A DNA stretch of 24,077 nucleotides from CAZQSS01 sp964596405 (GCA_964596405.1 CAZQSS010000012.1:1-24077), one strand, 5' to 3'. Shown: positions 1 through 6,176, numbered from the stretch's first letter. The notes: generated by a model not told the origin, from the sequence alone. Program-made: numbers and translations.

Positions 1-68
1 GAAGTGATTAACAATTACTTACAAAGTGGTGCTCCCAAACCTTGATTTTATCAAACCCTCAAACCTCT

Positions 69-114
69 AAAAAACAATTGCCTCAATTTGTGCGATAGCA
101 TAATTTGAGGCAAT
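69..114 (-). terminator. Intrinsic terminator of the glycosyltransferase gene
   Basis: Arms ATTGCCTCAA (77-86) and TTGAGGCAAT (105-114) are perfectly complementary. On the minus strand the stem is followed by TGTTTTTT. It lies 27 bases beyond the stop codon of the glycosyltransferase. Nothing recognisable is seen in bases 1-68. Confidence 0.75.
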
Positions 115-140
115 GGTTAAAAATAATCAAATCAGAATAT

Positions 141-1232
141 TTAAAATAGTCTTTGATACAAATTCTCGTATTTCCCCACAACGACTTTTATATCAAAATT
201 ATTTTTCACCTGATTATACGCCCGCTCGGCCATGGCTTTGGCTTTATCCGGATTAGCCAACATAAACTCCATGGCCTCGGCCAAAGCCCGACTGTCTTTG
301 GGTGGAACGAGCCTGGCCGAATCTTTATCCACTATATCTAAGATACCGTCCACCGCCGTAGCGACGATAGGCACGCGCGCCGCCGCCGCCTCTAAAACCG
401 CTACACCCAAACCTTCCCATTCGGATGGAAAGACGAACAAATCCGCTTGCGCCAAAAGCGTTGGCACATCATGCCGCCGGCCTAAAAATTTCACCTGATT
501 ATCTATCTTCAAATCCCCGGCCTGTTTTTCCAACTCCGGCCTTAAACTACCCTCCCCGGCCAGCCATAATTCCAATCCCTCTCTATTCTTTAATATAGAG
601 AAGGCTTCTAAAAGATATTTTTGGCCTTTTTGCGGCACCAGCCGCCCCACCGTAAGAATAATTTTTTTATCTCCGGTTTTTAGATTTGAGATTTTAGATT
701 TGAGATTGTCAACGTCTACATCATTCGGAATAATTTCTATTTTTTCGGCTGGGACACAGTAGCTCTCTTGCGTGTATTTTTTAACCGCCGTGGAAATGGC
801 CACCACCCTATCGGCTAATTTATACGTCCAGCGTTTAAGCGTCTCGCGCAGGCAATTCTGGTCAACATTAACATTCTGTTCGGTCGTGACAATGCGCGGC
901 ACGCCGGCCAATTTAGCCGCAATCCTGCCCCACAAATCCGCCGGAAAAAGCTGGGTATGCACAATATCCGGCGTTTCTTTTTTAAACAGATGATAAAGTT
1001 TACGGGCTTCACATAACCCACCCAAAAATTTGGAGTAACGGCCGCCAAAAACAAAAATCGGCGCGCCCAGAGCCTTAAATTGAGGCTCCAGTGACCCGCC
1101 GCCGATAACCGTGGCCACCGAAACATCAAAAGACTGGCGATCAATGTGCTTGACCAGATCGTACAAAAACATCTCGGCCCCGCCCACTTCCAACGCGGCG
1201 GTAACGTAAATTATTTTGATTTTATGATTCAT
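141..1232 (-). CDS. GT4-family glycosyltransferase
   Basis: A 363-aa GT-B fold glycosyltransferase of family GT4, expected to move a sugar from a nucleotide-sugar donor onto an envelope glycan or lipid acceptor at the cytoplasmic membrane face. Visible signatures are the N-terminal GGAE (17-20) in the acceptor domain, GRLVPQKG (197-204) opening the donor-binding domain, and the E-x7-E motif E273-GLGVAVL-E281 that contacts the nucleotide sugar. Length is typical for GT4. Residues 178-187 (KSKISNLK) are encoded by a 14-base tandem repeat at 681-708 in the inter-domain linker and look like repeat-derived padding. The start is the ATG at 1232; no SD is visible. It is separated from the upstream NYN gene by two hairpins. 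Donor and acceptor cannot be read from the sequence. Confidence 0.9.
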   Translation of the reverse strand: MNHKIKIIYVTAALEVGGAEMFLYDLVKHIDRQSFDVSVATVIGGGSLEPQFKALGAPIFVFGGRYSKFLGGLCEARKLYHLFKKETPDIVHTQLFPADLWGRIAAKLAGVPRIVTTEQNVNVDQNCLRETLKRWTYKLADRVVAISTAVKKYTQESYCVPAEKIEIIPNDVDVDNLKSKISNLKTGDKKIILTVGRLVPQKGQKYLLEAFSILKNREGLELWLAGEGSLRPELEKQAGDLKIDNQVKFLGRRHDVPTLLAQADLFVFPSEWEGLGVAVLEAAAARVPIVATAVDGILDIVDKDSARLVPPKDSRALAEAMEFMLANPDKAKAMAERAYNQVKNNFDIKVVVGKYENLYQRLF

Positions 1233-1256
1233 ATAAGCTTGTGGATAACCGCCCCC

Positions 1257-1285
1257 TTGACTTTATCTATGTACTATATTACACT
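1257..1285 (+). promoter_or_regulatory. Candidate plus-strand promoter
   Basis: TTGACT (1257-1262), a 17-base spacer and TACACT (1280-1285). A small dyad, ACACT-GAT-AGTGT (1281-1293), overlaps the -10 and start site and could be a repressor site. No plus-strand protein gene follows, but a terminator does at 1336. The -10 matches consensus in only 4 of 6 positions. Confidence 0.4.
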
Positions 1286-1291
1286 GATAGT

Positions 1292-1368
1292 GTCTATTGG
1301 TTTTCCATATAACCAATAGGGTATTACATCCAAGGGTCACCTTCCGCAAGGAGGGTGACTTTATTTTT
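1292..1368 (+). ncRNA. Candidate small RNA of about 77 nt
   Basis: The stretch between the promoter at 1257 and the terminator at 1336 has no coding potential. It would fold as two hairpins: CTATTGGTT/AACCAATAG (1294-1302/1311-1319, 9 bp) and the terminator stem. It lies wholly in the gap between two minus-strand genes, antisense to any 5' leader of the glycosyltransferase mRNA. I match it to no known RNA family. Confidence 0.3.
1336..1368 (+). terminator. Intrinsic terminator oriented to the plus strand
   Basis: A 10-bp stem (1336-1345/1350-1359, one G-T pair) capped by a GCAA tetraloop is followed by TTTATTTTT on the plus strand. On the minus strand no T run follows, so it is not the terminator of the minus-strand NYN gene that ends at 1367. 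Its orientation supports a short plus-strand transcript. Confidence 0.6.
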
Positions 1369-1957
1369 ATAAACATCCTGGCCGCCGTTTTAATTCTCGG
1401 CCCCAAATGTCATCTGTAATATCCAAAATATCAACATACCCATCTCCTCCTGTTCTTAATTCTTGAGAAACATTATTTTTAGAAGAAAAAATATAAACTT
1501 TTTTTCCGCCCCTCCTTAAATAAGACACCAACGCTAAAAAATCCGAATCTCCAGTAAAGAAAACCGCCACATTAAATCTCTCAAAGTGATGAACGGCGTC
1601 TATGGTGATTTCAACATCCATGTTCCCTTTTTCTTCAATAGACTCGCCGCATTCATCTACAATGGCTATTCTTTTGAGTTCTTTTTTTCTTACCTCAAAA
1701 CCGAGCCCTTTCTTGAGAAAAGTAAAAAACTTATGTTTTCCATCTATGCTGTGGCTCCGTGTTCCGTTGGCTGGATAAGCCGTATAAAAAAATACTTTTA
1801 TCGTTGTTCCTTTATAAGCATTTTTAATGTGATCCGTTATTTTTTGATAGTCAAGAAATTTACCCTTAGCTTTTTGCGCCTCCCACAAATTAGACGCGTC
1901 AATAAACACATAAATCACGTTTTGAGAATCTAACTTTTTACCTAATTTAAAAATCAT
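1367..1957 (-). CDS. LabA/DUF88-like NYN-domain protein, putative ribonuclease
   Basis: A 196-aa protein that is essentially one NYN domain, the PIN-like fold found in LabA/DUF88 proteins and in RNases that need Mg2+ held by conserved aspartates. Visible acidic motifs in the family order are FIDASN (D20, N23), GNMDVEITID (D114, D120) and FFTGDSDF (D137, D139), followed by a glycine-rich strand (YIFSSK) and DGYVDI. It likely acts in the cytoplasm on RNA; the substrate is unknown. The start is the ATG at 1957, preceded by no SD. The ORF stands alone, divergent from the 147-aa gene at 2140. About 180 bases separate them; they contain the plus-strand promoter candidate and otherwise nothing I can name. 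Confidence 0.87.
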   Translation of the reverse strand: MIFKLGKKLDSQNVIYVFIDASNLWEAQKAKGKFLDYQKITDHIKNAYKGTTIKVFFYTAYPANGTRSHSIDGKHKFFTFLKKGLGFEVRKKELKRIAIVDECGESIEEKGNMDVEITIDAVHHFERFNVAVFFTGDSDFLALVSYLRRGGKKVYIFSSKNNVSQELRTGGDGYVDILDITDDIWGRELKRRPGCL

Positions 1958-2062
1958 ATAAGCGCTAAATAACTTTATACCTCAAGATGTGTCCGCCATT
2001 ATCATAACACAGACTGTTTTATTTTTCTAGGGAAATGTTTTTTAATGTGACATATTTTTATT

Positions 2063-2095
2063 TTGCTTGACTTTTCTTCACTTTTTATGTAACCT
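2063..2095 (+). promoter_or_regulatory. Possible promoter of the 147-aa orphan
   Basis: Two overlapping 17-base-spaced readings are possible: TTGCTT (2063-2068) with TATGTA (2086-2091), or TTGACT (2067-2072) with TAACCT (2090-2095). Both have weak -10 elements. The position, ~45 bases before a strongly SD-led gene, is right. Confidence 0.4.
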
Positions 2096-2139
2096 ACTGG
2101 ATAGTACCAAAATACAAAATCATAAAGAAGGAGTGAAAA

Positions 2140-2583
2140 ATGGATCATTCACAATTCGTTAAGTCGGTTGCAGATGCTGGCTTAGTCATGCGTGATGGGT
2201 TGTTGTACTGCTTTACAGATGAGGTCATTCAGCGGTGGCTTCAAGATAACACATGGATAGAAGACTCTACCTCTCGCTGTAAGTGGTGCCAACACATGGA
2301 GGAAATTAGTTCAGGTTTTTCGGAGGAACAATGTCGTCTAAACGTGGCCAGAGGAGGTTCCTGTTACCGCAAGACACTCCAAGAGGTGTTTATACCTTTT
2401 TTGAAAAATGCCTTGCACGGTACATATCCATCGCTGGACGACCTGCAAAAAGTAATCCACCCTAAGGGGCCGATCTGGGATGGTTTCAGCGACATGAATC
2501 TCGTGGGCATCATTTGTCATGAACTGGGTGGTACTTCCATGAGGATGGACACCGAAGCCGCCCAATCGAACATTACACACTAA
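2140..2583 (+). CDS. Hypothetical cysteine-rich soluble protein (147 aa)
   Basis: I do not recognise this 147-aa protein. It has no signal peptide or membrane segment. Six cysteines are present (24, 47, 50, 65, 75, 126), four of them in the pattern C47-x2-C50-x-H52 ... C65 ... C75, which could bind zinc or an iron-sulfur cluster; this is inference. A second Cys-His pair is C126-H127. The ATG at 2140 is set by AGAAGGAG a few bases upstream, one of the best ribosome-binding sites in the window. Codon use is more balanced than in the AT-leaning minus-strand neighbours. It is monocistronic: divergent from the NYN gene, convergent with rplL, with a bidirectional terminator after it. Confidence 0.72.
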   Translation: MDHSQFVKSVADAGLVMRDGLLYCFTDEVIQRWLQDNTWIEDSTSRCKWCQHMEEISSGFSEEQCRLNVARGGSCYRKTLQEVFIPFLKNALHGTYPSLDDLQKVIHPKGPIWDGFSDMNLVGIICHELGGTSMRMDTEAAQSNITH

Positions 2584-2649
2584 CTACAACTCTAAAACTT
2601 TAATCATTAGGGCGTACTGGCGATAATATATCCTCAATTCAAAAAACCA

Positions 2650-2675
2650 AAAAGGACCTTTTAACAGGTCCTTTT
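2650..2675. terminator. Bidirectional intrinsic terminator
   Basis: A 9-bp stem, AAAAGGACC/GGTCCTTTT (2650-2658/2667-2675). On the plus strand it ends in TTTTATTT after the orphan gene; on the minus strand it is followed by TTTTTGGTTTTTT after rplL. It separates two convergent units. Confidence 0.8.
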
Positions 2676-2728
2676 ATTTCATCTACAAAACTTGATATCC
2701 GTAAATCCGGATTATCCGTTATCCGTAA

Positions 2729-3124
2729 TTACTTCAAAACGACTTTACCGCCGGCATCCTCAATCTTTTTCTTAAGGGCTTCGGCTGTGGCTTTGTCCAC
2801 GCCTTCTTTAATCATTTTGGGCGCGCCATCAACAATGGCTTTGGAATCGGCTAAACCCAAACCGGTGGCCTCGCGCACAACTTTAATCACATTGATTTTG
2901 TTGGCGCCGGCTTCGGTCAATTCCACGTTGAAAGAAGATTTCTCTTCAACCGGGGCGGCCACGGCGCCCGGAGCGGCCATGGCCATCATCGGGGCGGACG
3001 CGGAAACGCCGAACTTGTCTTCTAAAACTTTGACCAATTCGGCCAAGTCTAAGACAGATAGTTTTTCAATTTGTTCCACGAGAGATTTAAACTTCTCCGG
3101 AACGGCTTTTTGTTCATCTGACAT
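2729..3124 (-). CDS. rplL: 50S ribosomal protein L7/L12
   Basis: The 131-aa stalk protein bL12, which recruits translational GTPases such as IF2 (encoded at 21789) and EF-Tu to the ribosome. The N-terminal dimerisation and L10-binding helices (about 1-45, LDLAELVKVLEDKFGV) are followed by an Ala/Pro-rich hinge (about 46-60). The C-terminal domain contains the conserved VIKVVREATGLGLADSKAIVDGAPKMIKEG region (split here only by name). Length is normal. It starts 11 bases after the rplJ stop, with no SD, so it is probably co-transcribed with rplJ and governed by the same L10 leader. Confidence 0.97.
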   Translation of the reverse strand: MSDEQKAVPEKFKSLVEQIEKLSVLDLAELVKVLEDKFGVSASAPMMAMAAPGAVAAPVEEKSSFNVELTEAGANKINVIKVVREATGLGLADSKAIVDGAPKMIKEGVDKATAEALKKKIEDAGGKVVLK

Positions 3125-3135
3125 ATTTTTTAATA

Positions 3136-3669
3136 TTAAGAAGTAGTTGATTGTTTTTCTTTGTAAGCGTTTAGGACTTGAACTAAACCGCGCAAGTTAC
3201 CGGATAAAACGGTAACCAAACCGCGCAGAGGCGAGGCAATAGAGCCCACCACACGGGCGAGTAATTCTTCTCTGGAAGGTAAGGTGGCAAAAACCTTAAC
3301 GGTCGTCGCGTCAATGAATTTGTTTTCCAAAAATCCGCCCAAAATTTTCATCGCCTCGTGAGCTTTATTAAAAGTCACGGAGATCTTGGCCGGAGCAATT
3401 TGATCTCCAAACCCAAGATTCACGCTGATGATATTGCCGGGCAAACTTTTGGCGTCAAAATCCACGCCAGCATCTTTGCAAGCTCTGTTCATCAAAGTTT
3501 TTTTCACCACCAAACAATCCACTTGAGCTTTATTCAGTTCTTGGCGCAAGGCGGTGACCTCTTTGACTTTTAAGCCTTTAAAATCAGCCAAAACAATCAT
3601 CTTGGCTTTTTTTATAGCTTCAACGAGCTCTTTTACGGTTTGTTCTTTTTGGATTCTAGATTTTGGCAT
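3136..3669 (-). CDS. rplJ: 50S ribosomal protein L10
   Basis: A 177-aa uL10, which anchors L12 dimers to 23S rRNA to form the ribosomal stalk and binds its own mRNA leader. The N-terminal MPKSRIQKEQTVKELVE and the internal FKGLKVKEVTALR are typical of the family; the C-terminal helix that binds L12 is present (VQVLNAYKEKQ). A longer reading from a TTG at 3708 adds 13 residues that resemble no L10, and those codons are the attenuator hairpin. I therefore place the start at the ATG at 3669. That ATG directly follows a run of seven T residues, so there is no SD. rplL follows in the same operon. Confidence 0.96.
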   Translation of the reverse strand: MPKSRIQKEQTVKELVEAIKKAKMIVLADFKGLKVKEVTALRQELNKAQVDCLVVKKTLMNRACKDAGVDFDAKSLPGNIISVNLGFGDQIAPAKISVTFNKAHEAMKILGGFLENKFIDATTVKVFATLPSREELLARVVGSIASPLRGLVTVLSGNLRGLVQVLNAYKEKQSTTS

Positions 3670-3700
3670 AAAAAAATAAGTCTGTGTATACCACAGACTT
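3670..3700 (-). terminator. Attenuator terminator abutting the rplJ start codon
   Basis: On the minus strand the 9-bp stem AAGTCTGTG/CACAGACTT (plus-strand arms 3692-3700 and 3678-3686) is followed by ATTTTTTT and then immediately by the rplJ ATG. It is an intrinsic terminator inside the leader. Its 5' arm can alternatively pair with the start of the L10 leader (3766-3774). Confidence 0.75.
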
Positions 3701-3723
3701 CCGGTCAATCGACCTTATTATTT

Positions 3724-3774
3724 GACCTCGGCAGGAAATTAAGTCCCGCGAACGGAACACCTGCTGTCTATGGT
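3724..3774 (-). promoter_or_regulatory. L10 leader (ribosomal protein autoregulatory RNA)
   Basis: The minus-strand RNA reads AGACAGCAGGTG, then a hairpin GTTCCG-TTCG-CGGGAC with a UUCG tetraloop, then CTTAATTTCCTGCCGAGG. The GCAGG/CCTGC helix with the flanking TTAAT and CCGAGG bases matches the established L10 leader family bound by L10(L12)4. It lies between the promoter at 3782 and rplJ. By family knowledge, excess L10-L12 binds here to repress the operon. Confidence 0.85.
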
Positions 3775-3781
3775 TGAGAAT

Positions 3782-3810
3782 AATATACAAGATAATAAAA
3801 AATATGTCAA
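3782..3810 (-). promoter_or_regulatory. Promoter of rplJ-rplL
   Basis: TTGACA (3805-3810), a 17-base spacer and TATATT (3782-3787) on the minus strand. This is a near-consensus sigma70-type promoter whose predicted start site (~3775) sits at the first base of the L10 leader. Confidence 0.85.
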
Positions 3811-3826
3811 TAGCTTGCCTGTGAAT

Positions 3827-3856
3827 AAAAAAACCCGCTCAAGTTTCCTGAGCGGG
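3827..3856 (-). terminator. Terminator of the M14-like gene
   Basis: Perfect 8-bp stem CCCGCTCA/TGAGCGGG (3834-3841/3849-3856) followed on the minus strand by TTTTTTT. It begins directly at the stop codon of the upstream metallopeptidase gene and insulates the rplJ promoter. Confidence 0.85.
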
Positions 3857-4735
3857 CTATTTCTTGCTGATGAGTTTAATGAGCTCTTTGGCCCAGATGA
3901 GATTAATCTGGCAAACTTTGCCAAGAGGAAGCTTCGTGCTGGTTTCAGCAGTGATAACAAACTCAGAACCAAGACGATAGAACATGTCGGTTAACGTACC
4001 GTCGTGAAGTTTAATAAATCCGCTACTGTCAATTTTGTAATATACTTTGCGGCCGTCTTCAAAATTCATCGCTGGATCATTTTTAGCGACCTTGGCGATT
4101 CTTTTAAGTTTCTTCATGATCTTTTGATAAGTTCGTTTCTTATCAAAGATATAGGCGTAAAAGTCGCCTGTGTCTAAATTACCTTTCTGCTGATGGATAT
4201 CCAAGATACCTTGCGGTACGCGATACTTCAGTACATCACGCTTTAAGAGTCGAACCTCTTTGGCGCGAGAATCAACGATCTTAATGGAGAAAAAAATCTC
4301 ACCGTGTTTGAGGGGCTTAAGGGTGCCCACCCACCGGCCGCTTCTGATTTTATATCGCAAGAAATCGTTGTTGTATTGTTTACTGGAAGAAGAGGCGTTG
4401 TAACGCTTGTGTAGGTCAAAACCCGAAGGGTTGACGCAAGGATAGACAATGAGCCGCACGCGCTTTTTTCTGGCGTAACGAACGATTTCGTCAAAAATTT
4501 CCAAAAGCGAAATGGGACCGTTAAACTCCTCGCCGTGAAAACCTGAAGTGATAATAAGGGTCTTGCGATAGCGAGGATTAATCACGATTTTGAACAACCG
4601 GTACTCTTTAAGATTCCTTCTCCACCGATACTTTATCCGTTTCTCCCTGACCAGACCATAGCTTCTAAGCTTATAACCCTTGTCCCGATACCCGGCAATC
4701 AGCTCCAGATACGTCATGCTCTTTTTCTTTGCCAT
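3857..4735 (-). CDS. M14 / succinylglutamate desuccinylase-like zinc hydrolase
   Basis: A 292-aa protein of the M14 carboxypeptidase / AstE-aspartoacylase fold, which hydrolyses a C-terminal peptide or an N-acyl amide bond with one Zn2+. The metal-binding HxxE is GFHGEEFNG (H67, E70), the third ligand is in LDIHQQ (H181), the substrate loop NPSGFDLHKRYN is at 102-113, and the catalytic glutamate is in ITAETST (E264). No signal peptide, so it is cytoplasmic. The N-terminal 60 residues are very basic and look like a separate lead-in. The ATG at 4735 has an AAGGGG element 8 bases upstream. It is monocistronic, with a long structured leader and its own terminator. Substrate is unknown; cell-wall peptide recycling or amino-acid salvage are both possible. 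Confidence 0.83.
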   Translation of the reverse strand: MAKKKSMTYLELIAGYRDKGYKLRSYGLVREKRIKYRWRRNLKEYRLFKIVINPRYRKTLIITSGFHGEEFNGPISLLEIFDEIVRYARKKRVRLIVYPCVNPSGFDLHKRYNASSSSKQYNNDFLRYKIRSGRWVGTLKPLKHGEIFFSIKIVDSRAKEVRLLKRDVLKYRVPQGILDIHQQKGNLDTGDFYAYIFDKKRTYQKIMKKLKRIAKVAKNDPAMNFEDGRKVYYKIDSSGFIKLHDGTLTDMFYRLGSEFVITAETSTKLPLGKVCQINLIWAKELIKLISKK

Positions 4736-4776
4736 GATGCTTCCCCTTTTTGTGATTGTTTTTGTTAATGAGCTTT

Positions 4777-4880
4777 ACCCCCACACCTACTGAACCCAAG
4801 TTTTATTCTACAGCCATAACCCGCTTAATTAGAAATGGTTTCTTTAACACAAAACACTTAAATTCAATAGGTGTGGGGGT
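4777..4880 (-). promoter_or_regulatory. Structured 5' leader of the M14-like gene
   Basis: Two 18-base arms (4777-4794 and 4863-4880, ACCCCCACACCTA-type) are complementary at 17 of 18 positions and enclose ~68 bases. The promoter at 4888-4916 predicts a transcript that begins essentially at the first arm, so the whole leader would be closed by this stem and end ~40 bases before the start codon. A small inner hairpin AGAAA-CCA-TTTCT is visible. No known riboswitch class is recognised. Confidence 0.55.
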
Positions 4881-4887
4881 GTATATT

Positions 4888-4916
4888 ATCTTATCGCTGT
4901 GAGTTAGGGTTGTCAA
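4888..4916 (-). promoter_or_regulatory. Promoter of the M14-like gene
   Basis: TTGACA (4911-4916), a 17-base spacer and TAAGAT (4888-4893) on the minus strand. The -35 is perfect, the -10 matches 4 of 6. Confidence 0.65.
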
Positions 4917-4963
4917 ACAAACCGCGGCAACAAACCCCAATACTATTGTTGTCAAATGCAGCC

Positions 4964-4990
4964 AAAAAAAAGGACCGAAATTTCGGTCCT
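4964..4990 (-). terminator. Terminator of the 72-aa gene
   Basis: A perfect 20-base palindrome (4971-4990, AGGACCGAA/TTCGGTCCT) followed on the minus strand by TTTTTTT. It overlaps the stop codon of the 72-aa gene. Confidence 0.85.
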
Positions 4991-5207
4991 AGACTAACCT
5001 GATATGAACGATGTCCTCTAAGGCGATGTTTATCGACCACCCCTCCTTTTTTCGGAGCAAAAGCCGCTGACTGTCCCATTTTTCACAAACGCCGCGCTGT
5101 GTGCCCCGGTGGGGCCCGTTGTCGCAGATTACCTCAATCACTGTTTGGCCATTGACCAGGCCGGGCTGACACTTGAGTTCCGCCAGCAGTTCGTCCAACG
5201 GCTTCAT
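4989..5207 (-). CDS. Small protein with possible Sm-like/SH3-like barrel pattern (72 aa)
   Basis: A 72-aa protein that I do not recognise by family. After a short N-terminal helix (MKPLDELLAEL) the pattern is strand-turn-strand: GQTVIEVICDNG, GTQRGVCEKWD, RLLLRKK, INIALEDIVHIRL. The 'function word' NG-x5-G followed by a final ALEDIVHI strand is reminiscent of Sm/Hfq-type small barrels, but this is inference from alternation of residues only. The start is certain: the ATG at 5207 is preceded by AAGGAGGT at ideal distance. It is monocistronic, with its own promoter (5257-5285) and a terminator overlapping the stop, an arrangement suggesting a well-expressed small protein. Confidence 0.75.
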   Translation of the reverse strand: MKPLDELLAELKCQPGLVNGQTVIEVICDNGPHRGTQRGVCEKWDSQRLLLRKKEGWSINIALEDIVHIRLV

Positions 5208-5225
5208 GATTACCTCCTTGCTTGC

Positions 5226-5240
5226 CCCGCTTTGCGGGGG
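5226..5240 (-). promoter_or_regulatory. Hairpin immediately upstream of a strong SD
   Basis: CCCCGC-AAA-GCGGGG on the minus strand ends two bases before the AAGGAGG ribosome-binding site of the 72-aa gene. No T run follows, so it is not a terminator. It may protect the mRNA or tune ribosome loading. Confidence 0.5.
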
Positions 5241-5256
5241 TTAATGATCTGCGCCC

Positions 5257-5285
5257 AACTTACCAAACTAATCGGCCTTTGTCAA
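5257..5285 (-). promoter_or_regulatory. Promoter of the 72-aa gene
   Basis: TTGACA (5280-5285), a 17-base spacer and TAAGTT (5257-5262) on the minus strand. The -35 lies between the pyrH stop codon and the gene, so the 72-aa gene has its own transcript in addition to any read-through from pyrH. Confidence 0.6.
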
Positions 5286-5288
5286 CGG

Positions 5289-5975
5289 TTATGAAATTGT
5301 CGTGCCTTTAAAATTATCCCCTTTTATCGCCTGGGATACGTTTGCCAAATCATTGCCACTCATCACCATCACCTTCAACTTCATTTTTTCCGCTTCGCGA
5401 CTGGCAATCGGATCAAACGGCAAATTGGCGCCCGGAATCCATTTATTGCCCACGATTTTCCTAAATTCGCGCCAACCGATTTTTTCCAATCTCTTGGCTT
5501 GGGGATTTTTCCGAGGATCAGCCGAATAAACATATTCAATATTGGAAAGATTAACAACCACTTTGGCTCCATAAAGTTCGGCCATTTTCACCGCGTCATA
5601 ATCGGTGGACCAGCCCGGCTGCCAGCCGGCGCCAATCAAAATTTCTTCGGTCCATTTTAATTTTCGCGTCGGATCTTTTACGACCACCGGATGAGCCCAT
5701 TTTCTAAACACGGTTCTCATAAAATGAGCGTTGAGGCGGGTGGCGTGAATACCAATCCAATCAATGTCATCAGTGGTCAACTCGCCCAGTTCGCGGGCAA
5801 TGGCCTGATAAGAACGAGCCGTCTGACCGCCGCCGCAAACAATAATAAAACGGTAACCGCTTTTCAAAAAATTCAAAATCATTTTTTTAAAACCGGATAA
5901 AAATTTTATGTCAAAACCGTCTTTAGGCGCGATCAAAGATCCGCCTAACGATAATACAATGATTTTTTTGGACAT
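5289..5975 (-). CDS. pyrH: UMP kinase, archaeal-type amino acid kinase family
   Basis: A 228-aa cytoplasmic kinase that phosphorylates UMP to UDP with ATP. The amino-acid-kinase signatures are VLSLGGSLI (7-15) with the glycine pair binding phosphate, IIVCGGGQTAR (45-55), STDYDAVKMAELYGAKVVVNLSNI with the catalytic aspartate and lysine region, and YSADPRKNPQAK with the nucleotide-binding loop. The short length (about 228 aa against about 240 for bacterial PyrH) and the sequence style fit the archaeal-type UMP kinase seen in Patescibacteria. The ATG at 5975 comes 4 bases after the stop of the 46-aa ORF, so translation is probably coupled. Downstream is the promoter of the 72-aa gene. Confidence 0.9.
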   Translation of the reverse strand: MSKKIIVLSLGGSLIAPKDGFDIKFLSGFKKMILNFLKSGYRFIIVCGGGQTARSYQAIARELGELTTDDIDWIGIHATRLNAHFMRTVFRKWAHPVVVKDPTRKLKWTEEILIGAGWQPGWSTDYDAVKMAELYGAKVVVNLSNIEYVYSADPRKNPQAKRLEKIGWREFRKIVGNKWIPGANLPFDPIASREAEKMKLKVMVMSGNDLANVSQAIKGDNFKGTTIS

Positions 5976-5979
5976 ACTT

Positions 5980-6120
5980 TTAACACACTTTCTTTTTGCC
6001 GTGGCAACAGCACCCCGCTTTGGCGCTCCGCTGGCTGATGACTCGAGATGAGAGTAAGCGGCTGGGCGTACGGTAAGCGACTTTACCCGCCGTGGATTTT
6101 TTGCGTGAATAATTTTTCAT
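5980..6120 (-). CDS. Small basic Cys-rich protein (46 aa)
   Basis: A 46-codon ORF beginning MKNYSRKKSTAGK and ending AGCCCHGKKKVC. It is very basic, has no hydrophobic stretch, and ends in a C-C-C-H ... C cluster (C37, C38, C39, H40, C46) that could bind a metal. An in-frame TAA lies 12 bases before the ATG, so the start is fixed. No SD is visible. It is separated by 57 bases from the L,D-transpeptidase stop and by 4 bases from the pyrH start, with all three in the same direction. Tight coupling to pyrH favours a real gene. It resembles no small ribosomal protein I know, although basic composition and a C-terminal CCCH are compatible with RNA binding. Confidence 0.6.
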   Translation of the reverse strand: MKNYSRKKSTAGKVAYRTPSRLLSSRVISQRSAKAGCCCHGKKKVC

Positions 6121-6149
6121 AATTATTCTTAACTACCGGGGCCACTATC

Positions 6150-6165
6150 TTTCGCGGCCGCGAAA
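6150..6165. repeat. Perfect 16-base palindrome between transpeptidase and 46-aa ORF
   Basis: TTTCGCGGCCGCGAAA, flanked by two direct GGGGCC copies. It can form a tight hairpin in the mRNA between the two genes. No T run follows on either strand, so it is more likely a processing or stability element, or a protein site, than a terminator. Confidence 0.6.
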
Positions 6166-6176
6166 TTTAGGGGCCT

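Noticed and set aside
3670..3708. TTG start extending rplJ by 13 residues
   Set aside because: The extension is the attenuator hairpin and gives residues not seen in L10; ATG at 3669 gives the conserved N-terminus.
6150..6165. TTTCGCGGCCGCGAAA as a terminator
   Set aside because: It has no T run on either strand; only the palindrome itself is supported.
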